Shown: positions 1 through 10,747 of the stretch, piece after piece
Numbering within the stretch: position 1 is the first letter of the stretch
Layout of the letters: every line of letters starts with the position of its first letter
DNA from: Oikopleura dioica
Lineage: Eukaryota; Chordata; Appendicularia; Copelata; Oikopleuridae
Assembly (NCBI GenBank): GCA_907165135.1
Contig: OU015566.1
Span: 3,846,501 to 3,910,500 of the forward strand
Direction of reading: 5' to 3'
Length of the DNA: 64,000 nt
Notes under the pieces: generated by a model
The model's database searches: none
Seen by the model: only the letters and a program-made list of their open reading frames with translations
Told to the model about the DNA's origin: nothing
Program-made: the position numbers and the translations under genes

Positions 1-177
1 CTAAAAAAGCTCTTTTTAGGACCCTCTTTTAGGACCAGGCTTTCTACAAGGGTAGCCAGGCCGAAGTGTTGTCCACATATAGAATTTTGGCACAGGTATA
101 CCCCTAAGTCTGTGATTACGTGAACGAGAATATCAGTTTTATTGAGATAATATAAATTAGATTCATCAAAGACTTAC

Positions 178-525
178 CTTGGTTCCAGCAACATGAAAGA
201 GCGGAATCTTCTGGAGTTTTTCTACTAATTCGCCCTGATCTAAGTCATTCAGGGTCTTTTCAGACTGCGCATACTTGGACTGCTGCGTCCAGCCGCCGCT
301 TTTGATCTGGCTTTGAAGAACTTTTAATTAGGCTCAACCAAGCTATTCCTTTCCGATGGAGACTGGATCCAGAGGCTTTTGTTGAGCCCGTTCCTTGGTA
401 GTTCGTTTGCAAATTCTCCAATCTTCTTATCGCTTCCTGATAAGCACTGGGCATCTTTTTCGCAATCGATAAATGTCTCTGGAAATTGTAGATTCTTCTG
501 AGAGCTAAAAAGTTCTTCAAGGAGA
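178..525 (-). CDS. FPGS: Folylpolyglutamate synthase, 5' part (gene runs off the left edge)
   Basis: Two exons can be read on the minus strand, about 525-364 and 320-178, separated by a 43-nt GT-AG intron with matching phase. The protein contains PSAYQEAIRRLENLQTN and ends KIPLFHVAGTK at a gtaagt donor. These match the N-terminus of folylpolyglutamate synthase, which adds glutamates to folate and whose P-loop begins (H)VAGTKGKGST; the GKGS half must lie in the next exon, outside the window. The first ATG (454) gives MPSAYQEA and corresponds to the cytosolic start. The open frame upstream, rich in Leu/Arg/Phe with almost no acids, resembles the mitochondrial leader of the animal enzyme, but no ATG is found for it, so an upstream exon is likely. 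Family assignment is strong; the 5' end is uncertain. Confidence 0.8.
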
Positions 526-1780
526 CTGCTCAAGGGAGACAAGAAAAACAAAAAAGCAATCAATCGAGAAAAACGGGATCCTGACGTAACACTAGAAAAA
601 CTAGAAATGCGAAAATAGAAAAATAAACAAACTCGATATTTTTCTGTTTTCGACTTTCAAAAGTAGCTTTTCCTATGAAAAGCGTTGCATAGAAAAATGC
701 CGGACTCAAAGTGAACCCCTTATTTGAGGAGCCAAAACGCGAAATAAGGGCCCCCATCACTATTTCACATTTTGCCCCTCAAAAATAAGGGTGTCACTTT
801 AATAACGCTGGCTTTGATAGAATGGTTCTTATTTAACGATTTTCTAGCAACAAGTTAGTAATTCGTCAAATATCTGACCTTTTTAAAGATTGGTTTTTCC
901 CGTTAAATAAGGCCCCTCTGCTTTAATTTGAACAGTGATGACCAAATTAGGTGACATGAACTTAGTTCTGCTGCCAGCCAAATTAAGGGTTTCTCTTTGT
1001 TATATTATATAACTTATATATTTAAAAATACCTTTAAAGTAGTTTGAAATGGTCAATTCTAAAGACTAAAATCTCCTCTCATAGAATACAAACAATTACT
1101 TTTTTCTGCAAAAAGAGTAAATTAAATTTGGAACATTACCAAATTTGTCAGTTTCGGAACCACCCCGACTCGGAGAGAGGCGTTTTCGAAAACAATTCAG
1201 GATCCGGTTTTTCCAGTCAAAAACACAAATATTTTTAAAAGCAACGAAAATGGGGATTTCGGGTTAATAATGAAAATTACCATTTCGATTTTGAACATAC
1301 AGCTGGCGCAAAATTTTGACCATTTTTCCGATTTCGAAAATATCATTTTTACACTAAAAAGAGGGGTTATGAGAACAAGTCGGTACAGAAATCAGTTTTT
1401 GAGTTCAGTTTTTCTTCTCTTTTTCGGGAAATAGAGTTTTGCAGAAATTCTCTAGATTCTCAAAAAGATTTTTCCCCTCGCGCTGATTGGCCAACAGAGC
1501 GCGAGAATCAAACCAGTTTTACCGACTTTTCGGCTCGAAATTTGGACTAGACAGGTTACTTTTCGAACAGGAAAGAATGCTATTTTGTCTGGCAGACATT
1601 TTTCGTAAGATTTTGTTTATTATCAATAATTGGACTACGGGGAATTTCGAAGCAGAGTCGGATTGATTTGGCTAATCTACGCAATTGAGCGATGGCATCT
1701 TTGACGAGGAGTTCTGGTTGCTCACAAATCTTCAACTTCAGAAGATATTTTTCTTTAGCAATTCATCTGAAAATAGAGTT
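526..1780. other. Non-coding stretch between FPGS and the cystine-knot gene
   Basis: I see no convincing exon. Around 787 there is a copy of the dispersed motif TAAGGGTGTCAC, which recurs through the window as a terminus of short inverted-repeat elements. Confidence 0.4.
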
Positions 1781-2792
1781 TTAGGAAGAAGGGAACAACG
1801 TTGTCATAAGATTGTCGATCATAAATTGACAGAAAGACTCCAAGATAGTCCATGGAACCTCGGAATTATTGCCAAAGACTGTCGATTTTCGGAGTTCAGT
1901 GCGGAAAAGCCAATCAGAGAGCGTCGCGCACTTTTTAAAACCGACAATCTGGCTCTTATTCCGAATTTCAATCGACGATATTTGATGCAGGTAAAACTGA
2001 AGTTCTGACTGTAGAAACGTACCTTGCTAATGGTCACACAGGAGCATTGTTCAATGATTCCATTTTCTATCGTAATTTCATTGAAATATCCATTGTCATC
2101 TGCAACCTGCAAAACCAATGGCTTGAATCTCGTCGGAACGCAAGTCGTTTCTGTGTTTTCATTCACATGAAGACTTCCGGCAGTTATGCTGCTTGGCGCG
2201 TGACAAATTCCGCCACAAGCGCCAATGTCGATAAATTTTCCCCGATGCTCCTAAAATTCAATTGAGGGCGAGAACGATGGACTTGGGACTTAGCTCGGCA
2301 ACCTGTCTGGAAACCCTGAGTCAGGGTCTGAAAAATATCCTGACTCAGGTTTTCTACACAGATTAGGAGCTTGACTTACGGGAGTTCTGACGCGAAATTG
2401 GCTGCTGTAGCCCATCGAGATTCGGATAAACTCGAGATCAACTTGTTTCGGATGCCGCTGACATCGTTGATTGCAAACTTGAAGGGCGCGCGCGCGGGCT
2501 TGGTAGTTGTCGACATATGTTCTTCCGTACACTAGAAGTTGGTTGTTAAAGATGATGACTAAGATATGGTCTTCGAATATGTTAAGAAAAGCCAATTTCT
2601 CTTCTCGAAAGCTAAAGCTACTCGTTATTCGATCTTGGTTTCTTTTGCTTCGAAAAAAGCCGCGTGCGGCTTTTTGAAGGAAAGACCATGAGCGACTAAC
2701 TATTGAATGTTGAGTTTATACTTACATCTTTCCGGAAGAAAAGCAGATGAAACTGTAGTAAGCGTGAAAAGAGAGAAATTTGAAATTTTCAT
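1781..2792 (-). CDS. Small secreted cystine-knot-like growth-factor/hormone protein
   Basis: Exon 1 (2792-2726) encodes MKISNFSLFTLTTVSSAF, a signal peptide, and ends in a phase-1 gtaagt donor. Exon 2 (2531-2380) gives CNQRCQRHPKQVDLEF and MGYSSQFRVRTP. Exon 3 (2250-2023) gives GKFIDIGACGGICHAPSS, then TTCVPTRFKPLVL and ends IIEQCSCVTISK. All phases agree. The CxGxC, CVPT...PL and terminal CxC order resembles TGF-beta/cystine-knot ligands, with which it shares topology but no family-defining CC pair. A downstream open frame to a TAA at 1781 could be a fourth exon after a very short intron (26 nt); the true 3' end may instead be near 2023. The intron at 2379-2251 holds an inverted repeat of the CCTGAGTCAGG family. 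Subfamily is not recognised. Confidence 0.55.
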
Positions 2793-5093
2793 TTGATTTT
2801 CGACTACTTGATAGTTGAGCTAGGAAAAGAACCGTGGGAGAAAAGGGACTTTCTTGATGCTGCGATTTAACAAAGAGGTCAGATTGCTACGTTTATATTG
2901 ACCGTCTGCGGTGGCGCTCGTTGGTGGTCGCTCTACTATCTCATCATCAAAAAAGCAGGTGACTGAGGATTTAGCAGATAAAATCAGAAGAATCGATCCT
3001 TAGCTCATGGGGTCACAGTTCAGCCTTGAACTGGAATTTCCCTCTTTGATAAAAATCAACGAGGAGAAGGCTCTAAGAGCTTTCTCTTTCTTTTATTTGC
3101 TTCTTTTTTGAGTGAGCTCTATTTATCACAGAGTCTGCATCTAGGCCTGAAATGTCAGTGGCTTCATTCTTGCCACGGCAGTTTCAATATGTTTTTATCT
3201 GTTGGCTAGCTCAATTTGAGCAGAATTGAGCCAAGCAAAATGCTTGTTATTTGCTAGAGTATCTCCAGCTGGTTGTTTTCTCAGTTGCATACTAAAACTT
3301 TGAGTCTCAAAGGTTCATTTTTAGGAGGTTGGGGTTCATTTTTGTGAAAATCAAATGACAGGATTAGGGATCGACCATGAACGGTCCCGTCCTGATTCCG
3401 ATTTGTTACCAGACTCCCGGTAGAAGAGGTTATCATTCGAGCTCTCCCATTAGTTTTGCCATAACCCTTGCCTATCAAAGAGGGTACGACCCCGGTACCC
3501 CGACCGAAGACCGAAATCAAGGTGCTTCGTCCCCTGTACCATCGAAGATACGCACCGGACGACTCGGGGGCCACGAGATCTTTTTCAAAAATCTTTACGT
3601 AAACGTCAGGCTTAACATTCATTCATGATCTCTATCCCTAAAATCCCCACGTTTTCGACGCTCTGAGCACAAAGTTACGTCCAATTAGCCGGGACTTATG
3701 AATATTCTCCGTCCTCGATTCTTGGGTCGACGGCTAAGCCTCTCTCAATTATGGACTCTTCGATTTTTCTTTTCAACTAGACAAGTCACGAGTGTCTGCG
3801 GGAAAGAATAATTTCTCAAGAATTTATTTTTATGGAAAAAGTGCTCGCAGCAAAAAGATAGAAGAGAATGTAGAAGGAGAATTTTTCAGTACACGGGATC
3901 AATAATTTGAAGACTTTACAAATTACTGAGCGAAGATATCGTCAGATATTGAAGAGAGTTTTTTTTTATAAAAATCGGCATTGTAAATACTGAAAATATT
4001 TTGTTACAAATTTGTTATTAATTTTTACCAATAATTTATTATATATTTGATCAAACATGAAATGATTTTGTTAACGAGAAAAAGGTACACCGTATATTAT
4101 TTAGTCAGTCAGAAATGCCAACCGCGGTAATATACAGGATGTTCCACTGTACATCAAACGAGCTACCTGAAATAATAGCTCGATAAAATAATAAAATTAG
4201 TTAAGTACAGAGGTGATACTACTAACTAGTGACCTCGTCATCATTTGCTTATTTGAACCGTTGAAAAATTAACATCACGAATTTCATCGTCAATGATTTC
4301 GTTTGTTGAAATTCAAGTGTTCGAATTTGACGTGAATTTCGAACTGATAATGACATTTTCAGTCTTTTTCATCATGATTGACGTCTCAGCCGAGGGTTGA
4401 TTTCGCGATCTTGTCATTTGAGACCTTCCTACTTCACGGTCATTACATTTCGAAAGAGGAAGTTTCGAAATTTCATGGTTTTTTTTGATAAAAAATTAAC
4501 GGCTTCTTTTAATAAAAATATGAAATTTGAATTTCATTGATAATAAAAACGTAAAAATTTCTTAAAAACATGTTTTCGAGCAAAAAATAAATAAAAATAT
4601 AAAATTTAGTCTTTCAAAAAAAGTTCAAATCGACAAAAATAAACTTAATAACTTATTCCGAATTCGCTATTCCACTTTCAACCGGCCGGTTAAACATCTC
4701 ATTTCCATTAATAATTAGGGGAAAACCCACGAGAAAGACGCCTCATCATGACCTCAAGGAAAGAAGATCTCCGCGATCCTTAATGATGTCTGGAAGTTCT
4801 TGCTCATCATCAAAATATCGTTCGATTTTGCCGATCGAAGATAGTCTCAAAAGATAATCAACGATCAGATCGTCCAAAAATATTCTCCAAAAGATTCTTC
4901 CTCAGAGAAAAACCAAATCAATCAACTCTCGCACGTTTCGCGGTTGGAAATTCTAGAGTTATCGGAAAGCGTTTTGCATGCCACATGCCAGGGATCGTTG
5001 ATAAGCATCATTTCATCAATCAAAAAATAGCTCTATAAAATGTTCGTCGAAATGGAAAAATTCATCAGTTTTGAAAAATCAAAAGAAAAACAA
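2793..5093. other. Intergenic, no supported gene
   Basis: AT-rich sequence without convincing splice-linked exons. Short overlapping open frames on both strands at 3281-3628 have no recognisable motif and I do not call them genes. Confidence 0.4.
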
Positions 5094-6372
5094 ATGAAAA
5101 TTTCGACTTTTTTCTTCGCAACTATCGCTCAATTCCGCCCTTCTCTGGCAAAAGAGGTATTTTTTAGAATTTTTTTTTATTCTTATCATCTTTCTAGTCT
5201 GCTCGAATCTTCATTGATGAAGAGAGCTTCATGAACACCGACAACACGAATTTCAAACTCGAAGAGGAATATCTCAACGATCAATTAGCTGAAATCCGCG
5301 ATTCGAGAACCAAACTCATTTTTGATTTTCCGCCATCACAGTTTGATTCCCTCTTTTTTCTCCAGAAATGATCCAAATTTCTAGCCACAAGCGCGGCGAA
5401 ATCGTCAAGAACAAGATCAACGACCAATTCGAACGTCTCGAAAACCGACTTCGAAATCAGACCGAAAAATGCTTCCGCGATTTCAACATCGTTTCAATTC
5501 CAGAAAGCTCCGATGCCTACGCTGGGAATCAATTGACGAGTGGTACGATGTACAATAGATTCCAGAGCGGGGTCGCTAGAAAAATGGCGGTCTACATCCG
5601 ACAAGTTTTTAGCACCGGTTCGCAACGATGTACGAAACAGCAGGTGATTTTGATGAGAAGATTGGAGCGACTTCGTCTTATCAGTAAGTCTTATCACTCG
5701 AGGATTATGAAAATTTTTATTAATAGCAATAATGATTTAAAATATATTAATGTATAAATTAAATAAATTATTAAATTATTATTAATTTAATAATAAGTTA
5801 ATTAATTATAATTTTAAATAATTAAATTTATCAGTTTATTTTAAATTATTATGTAATTTTATCATAAATTTTGGAAAATAATAAAAATGAAAATATATTT
5901 TTCTTTTTAAGCGTTGTGGCATTATTGCCATAAATTCGATTCAACCGTCGCCCAATGCAGCTGGGCATATCTCGACGAGAAAACAAACCAGCCCCGAGTT
6001 CATCCTCGAAATCAAACTTGGATTGATCAAAAATTCGGGCGAAACACTCCATTTCAACAACGAGCGGTCGTCTGCGACATCGATACCGGAGCCAATGATA
6101 TTGAACAGACCATTTCTTGCAAGGACAACAAGAAACTCGTCATCAATTCTGCGTTTTTTGGCCGCCAGAATGTGCACGAATGCCTCGGCGACTTCCAGAA
6201 AGGAGATTTTTCAGTTTGCGAGCACGAAGAAGATGTGAAGAGTTCGATCGCTTCTGAATGCGAAAATCAAGCAAACTGCACGCTGACAACCGACTTGATT
6301 CCAGAAGAAAACAAGATCTTCTGCGAAGAGTCGGAGAATTATTTACTTGTCCATTATTCCTGCGAAGAATGA
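5094..6372 (+). CDS. Secreted protein with C-terminal SUEL-type (rhamnose-binding) lectin domain
   Basis: Four exons (5094-5156, 5198-5306, 5366-5683, 5912-6372) add to 317 codons in one frame. The start MKISTFFFATIAQFRPSLA is a signal peptide; ATGs upstream at about 5040 would bury it, so 5094 is preferred. The C-terminal 90 residues carry ISCKDNKKLVINSAFFGR, then a series of Cys and end LLVHYSC, the pattern of SUEL/galactose-binding lectin domains (FGR, spaced Cys, final VxYxC). The middle region is basic with a few Cys and is not recognised. The second intron (5307-5365, 59 nt) keeps frame only as GA-AG; the sole GT in that stretch leads to a stop. The third intron is 228 nt and very AT-rich. 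Confidence 0.6.
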
Positions 6373-6375
6373 ACT

Positions 6376-7089
6376 TTTCTCTGAATGTTTCTTTTTAAAA
6401 TAAAAATGAATTTTTCTTTTTCTTGAAATAAATTATAAAATAAGCATTTTATTTATTTTTGTTTAATTTGATTCACAATTTTATTTAGTAAATATTAAAA
6501 ATATCGCTTATAAAATTGAGAGGGCTGTGGACAACTTGTATATAAACAGTAATTTAAAATGAAAGACAAGTGACTGGCAACATCCGTCAATCAAAAATGC
6601 ATTCAGAAGCATTTGATTTGGAAGCAAACAAAAATATCGCCAGAGCGAATGTTGAATTATATATCGCTCAACACAGCTGAACTTGATAAGATTCAGATAA
6701 CAAGTCCCTATTTCTGGCCTTTTCATTTGCATTTTTTTTTTCAGAATTGTAAAACAAAAATTTTTCCATTGCTTTTCTTCAAAAAAAAATTGCTAAAATT
6801 CACGATTTTTGTGAAAAAAATTGATTTTTTTTTTCGACAAAAATTGCCAAAATTTTCCAATAACACAATATTTTTTAGATAAAAATAGATTTTTAGAGTT
6901 TTCCTGATTCAGTTTTATGATTTTTAAAAATTATTATCAGGGAAAAAAATTCTACTTCGGCGCTCGAGAGTCTCCACAGCGCGCCTTCAGGAATGGCAAA
7001 CTTGCCCAAAGGCGACAAGCAGAATTTTTAAATAGCCAAGGAAAAGGCAAAAAGGAAATCAAATGGTCATTGACAGCTATTTATGATCT
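6376..7089. other. AT-rich intergenic stretch
   Basis: Poly-A/T-rich sequence downstream of the lectin gene. Open frames here are low-complexity (Phe/Lys) and I see no reliable gene. Confidence 0.4.
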
Positions 7090-7275
7090 CCTTTCAGCTT
7101 CATTTTCTTTTTGAGTGCTCCTTTTGAATATCCCGAATATCTTGCAGAGAAACTTGCAGAAGAAAATCTAATCGAAAAAAGAGGGATGAACTTTTTCGGT
7201 GCAATTTTACAACCGGTCGTGAATCACGTGATTCCAGCGCAGCTTCAGATATCTTGCCTTGGTAAGTTTTATAAT
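7090..7275 (+). CDS. Possible exon of a small secreted peptide
   Basis: After a tttcag acceptor the frame reads FIFFLSAPFEYPEYLAEKL and continues to PVVNHVIPAQLQISCLG at a gtaagt site. The hydrophobic start followed by SAP looks like the end of a signal peptide, and the codon pattern looks coding. No start exon or downstream exon could be fixed, and there is no family match, so this is tentative. Confidence 0.25.
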
Positions 7276-7792
7276 TTTTAGGGCCATAAAAAAGCCGCTA
7301 GCGGCTTCGAGCTAAATAATAAGCCGCGCAAATAGCCGCAATTGTCGACTGAATCCCTTATTCTACTGTTTGAATGCACAAAGAAAAAGTATTGTAATGT
7401 CAAAAGAGAACCAACTCGATAGTCTTTTCAAGTCTCCGCTTTTGACATCTGCGTCCGTGTATGTCTAATAATCAGAAAAGCATATTTTCCAAGCTCCTTG
7501 GCTCGTTATGCATGAGGGACAGAATCGATCAGGCGACATTCTGGCCATTTCTTTTTCCATTGTGGCCGAAGTTGATGGATGTTCAACATACATTATCTAA
7601 TTATCCCGCTCGCTGATCATATTTGGATCGGCTTCCGCGGCTTGCTGATTTTATTTAACCGTTTACTTAAGTTTTTTTTAAAAATATAAGCGGTTGATAC
7701 CCTTAATTTTTTGATATGTTTGTCAATTTTTGAGTCAAAAATCTTGATCCGAACCAGCAATTTTTCTTAAAAACCCCTCATTCATTTGGTAA
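7276..7792. other. Intergenic, small palindromes
   Basis: Holds a short GCCGC palindrome near 7290 (AAGCCGCTAGCGGCTT) of the dispersed family described elsewhere, and a GATACCCTTAA motif near 7698. The 4 bp GTAA at 7789-7792 is the left target-site duplication of the LTR element. Confidence 0.5.
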
Positions 7793-7996
7793 TAAAGGGT
7801 CAATGCATCTGCTTGAAACACTCTCCCACTGAGACTCTAGCTCCTGGGAAATAAAAGACAACAATTCTAGTTTTTAGCTGCTGCTTCTACTTTATTCGAG
7901 AGACAACTGACCAGCCGAGACTGGCACTGCGCGCGCAACGTCCCACTGATCAGTATCAAAGTTCAACGGGTTCGCCCGGAATGCGCTAACCCTTTA
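7793..7996 (-). repeat. 3' LTR (in element orientation)
   Basis: 204-bp copy reading TAAAGGGTCAATGC at its left end and GCTAACCCTTTA at its right end. It matches the copy at 13039-13242 base for base by eye. The adjacent plus-strand CCTCCCCTT is the complement of a polypurine tract. Confidence 0.85.
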
Positions 7997-8181
7997 CCTC
8001 CCCTTGATACAGAACAGTGCGACAATAAGTAAGATACAGGTAGAATGTCCCTTTCGGGCTCGGAGGAACATCGGTAGAATTGGGACAGTCGGCGGCAGAT
8101 TTTTGAAGAGGGTTTTGTACGGTGATGAAGCAGCAAACATTTTTGATCCTAAGCAGTAGACAACTTCCAATCCCCAAAGCA

Positions 8182-10230
8182 TCAGAAAACCCAATTGCCA
8201 ACACTAGCCTTCATACTGTTTCTTCGTAGAATCCAGCGAGAGGGAGATGGACGGCGAATATTCCGCTTGAGGCGAGGAGTAGACGGGTTGGAAGCAGACC
8301 TTTGGGGTTGTGACGAAGCCAGGATCAGGAGCAAAGATGGTATCAGAGATGTTGAATCCGTCGCCGAGCCAGATTTTTGAGCTTCGAATAGAGGCTTTGG
8401 CGGAGCGATCGGAGGGAGAGAGGATGGAATCTTTTTGGGCGGTTTGGGCTTGCGTGACCGAGATTGTGACTCGATACCCTTACCTCCCCTAGTCACATGA
8501 TCGTTCTGCTTTATTTTCGACTTGAAGTTTTTGATCAAGTGTGGCCACTCTGTCAAGTCCAGATTTTGATCAAAGTTATCAAGGAAAGGAACTCTTTCCT
8601 CGATCGCGGCGACATGGGAACGGTGAATGAGGTCGACGGTGCCGTTTGCATCTTCGACGAGGCAGACCTGCTGGTTGGTGGATCTGAGGGTGGAGGGGCC
8701 ACTCCATTTTGCATTGGAGTTTTTGGCGTCTCCGGCGAGTGGGCGTAGCTTGACAACTTGGGGTTTTAGTTTCGAAGCTTCGGTGAACTCGAACTTGACG
8801 TTTCCAAGTAAATTGTTTATCGAGTAGGAAGAGATATTGCTGTTGCGCAAATAATCTCGTCCTAAGAGTGCTGGGCGGCATTGTCCATCCATCACAGTTG
8901 CGGCGAGCTCAAACTGAGGGCCTTTGTCGAATCTAACCTTGCAGTAGAGGGTTCCCCTTGGAGTTTCAGCTACTCCGCTAATACCGGCTACATCGTGGTT
9001 TGGAGCGCTCAAATTGCGTAGCACGTTTTGGGGGATAACATGCGAAGGTAGAATTGTTGAATATGCGCCAGTATCGAATTCGATGTTGCAGTCGAACGAA
9101 TCTTGTCCTGACTCAAATGTGGCGCGTAGAAAATATCCAGGGCGGGATTCGACCTTTTCGGTCAGGTGCACTGGAATTACAGAGAAGAGGGCATGGACAT
9201 CGGCGAAATTATCGGGTTCCACGTTGTAGTGGCTTTTACGCTGCATTTGATCGGGCTTTTCGGACTTCTCGTCCTTTTTCTGCGCAGAATTCTGGTCCCG
9301 ATTGTGCCAAGAGCGTTTACCCTCGCCATGTTTTCCATAACCTTGCTTCTGTTTGTTGTTGGATCCGGGTTGAGTTTTGTTGACGTTGATGACATCTGAA
9401 GAAACGCGGTTTCGGCGACTGGTCTCGGCTTTGAGTGCGAGGTCGTTAAGCGTGAAGGTTTTGTCGATGGAGCTCAGAAGAGCGTTGTAAGTGTCAGGCT
9501 CCTGGTCGCGGAGGGCTCTGACAGCGAACATTGTTGCCCATGCTTCGTGGATATCTACCACATTTGGCTCAGCATCGTTGTTAGCAGTTTTGAAGGTTTC
9601 GAGAAACGCGGCTTTTGCCTCAGCGAGTTTTGTTGCGAGCTCGGATGTGAAATGAGTCACGGGGCGCGATCGGTCGAAAACGATGTCGCTGACATCGAGC
9701 ATCAGTAGAAAATGCGAGATTTTTGGGCCATAGTGCTTCTTGAGAAGCCCAATGGCGGCGTCGACGTCGTCACAGGCGCGGAGATCGTTACCGATAAATC
9801 GGGCGACGTTCGGAGCTAGCTTGCTGGTAAGAGCGTTGAGGAATATTTTTTCGTCGCCGTCGCGGCGTAGATGACTGTCTTTGAATACCCTCATCGCTGT
9901 TATAAAATCCACAAACTGGCCGGGGCTATTTCCTTTGAAGGGCTGGATTGACGCGAAGCTTTTGTAGAACAAGTTGCAGATGTGCTGCTCGCGCTGGTCG
10001 TATTCCCTGTTGGAATTTTCGGCCGGTGGATTGGCGTATTTGCGTTTTCGGACCAGGTCCTTGTAGTGCAAGAATAGCTCGCGTTCTTTTTGGAGCTGTT
10101 CTTCCTTCATCGTCTGTAGTGCTTTATCAGTCGGAGCGGATTTGAGCTTCTTGTCGAGATCAGCGATGAAGTCGGCGATTTGTTCCAGGGCGCCGTCGCA
10201 TCTTTCGACGGTTTCGGGGAGATTTGGCAT
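8182..10230 (-). CDS. gag: Gag-protease polyprotein with fused integrase-tail (GPY/F-like) module
   Basis: A 682-residue frame starting at the ATG at 10230. The N-terminal ~280 residues are helical and Gag-like without a CCHC knuckle, followed by a basic K/Q/N-rich linker. Around residue 385 comes FDTGAYSTILPSHVIP and later CRPALLGRDYL, the DTG active site and flap region of a retropepsin. Further on, KWSGPSTLRS...VDLIHRSHV resembles the C-terminal GPY/F module of Gypsy integrases. Finding that tail fused straight after protease, with no RT, RNase H or integrase core between, indicates an internal in-frame deletion. The extreme C-terminus is Pro/Arg/Ser-rich. Described only; no function is inferred beyond capsid/protease roles. 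Confidence 0.8.
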   Translation of the reverse strand: MPNLPETVERCDGALEQIADFIADLDKKLKSAPTDKALQTMKEEQLQKERELFLHYKDLVRKRKYANPPAENSNREYDQREQHICNLFYKSFASIQPFKGNSPGQFVDFITAMRVFKDSHLRRDGDEKIFLNALTSKLAPNVARFIGNDLRACDDVDAAIGLLKKHYGPKISHFLLMLDVSDIVFDRSRPVTHFTSELATKLAEAKAAFLETFKTANNDAEPNVVDIHEAWATMFAVRALRDQEPDTYNALLSSIDKTFTLNDLALKAETSRRNRVSSDVINVNKTQPGSNNKQKQGYGKHGEGKRSWHNRDQNSAQKKDEKSEKPDQMQRKSHYNVEPDNFADVHALFSVIPVHLTEKVESRPGYFLRATFESGQDSFDCNIEFDTGAYSTILPSHVIPQNVLRNLSAPNHDVAGISGVAETPRGTLYCKVRFDKGPQFELAATVMDGQCRPALLGRDYLRNSNISSYSINNLLGNVKFEFTEASKLKPQVVKLRPLAGDAKNSNAKWSGPSTLRSTNQQVCLVEDANGTVDLIHRSHVAAIEERVPFLDNFDQNLDLTEWPHLIKNFKSKIKQNDHVTRGGKGIESQSRSRKPKPPKKIPSSLPPIAPPKPLFEAQKSGSATDSTSLIPSLLLILASSQPQRSASNPSTPRLKRNIRRPSPSRWILRRNSMKASVGNWVF

Positions 10231-10747
10231 CTCCGAGATGTACTAGAACGGGCGAATCACTGATTTCGAGGATTTCTACCTTGACCGACCCGTTTCTCAA
10301 AGACAAGAATTGTCTAGGAGAAATTTACGGGGTTTGAAGAGCAAATGAAGATTCAATAGCGGTCGTAGCAGTTGATTGATGTCGTAACTTGGCGGGAGAT
10401 GTGCGATTTATAAGAGCTGCCAGGCTAAGAAGGGCCGATTTACTGCTTTCGAGCGAAATTACCTCGACCGGTCCGACTAACTAAGACTTTTGAGGGTCAA
10501 AGTTAGATAACGGACTTGGAGAGCGCGAAATGTCGTTGAAAATAGGCGTCAGCGGCGGCGCGAGATCGAAATCGCAGCGGTTGCTCAAGTTGACGTGGCA
10601 AAACGGTTGGCGCGGCGGTACTTTTCCACACGCGGCGAATACCGGAAGTAAGTACACGAGTGCTGATCCAGGTTCGTAACGGCCTTGGGCGGAGAAAAAC
10701 GCTGGACAGGGTAGAAGACGATCAAAAGTTGGGTAGGGTGGGTGGTA
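10231..10747 (-). other. 5' untranslated/leader part of the LTR element
   Basis: Lies between the Gag start and the nested transposon, continuing after it at 12886-13038. Short open frames here have no motif. Confidence 0.5.

Noticed and set aside
3281-3628. ORFs on both strands
   Set aside because: They overlap fully in opposite directions and neither has recognisable sequence.
8195-10145. Several plus-strand ORFs
   Set aside because: They are antisense to the long Gag-protease frame and have no motifs.
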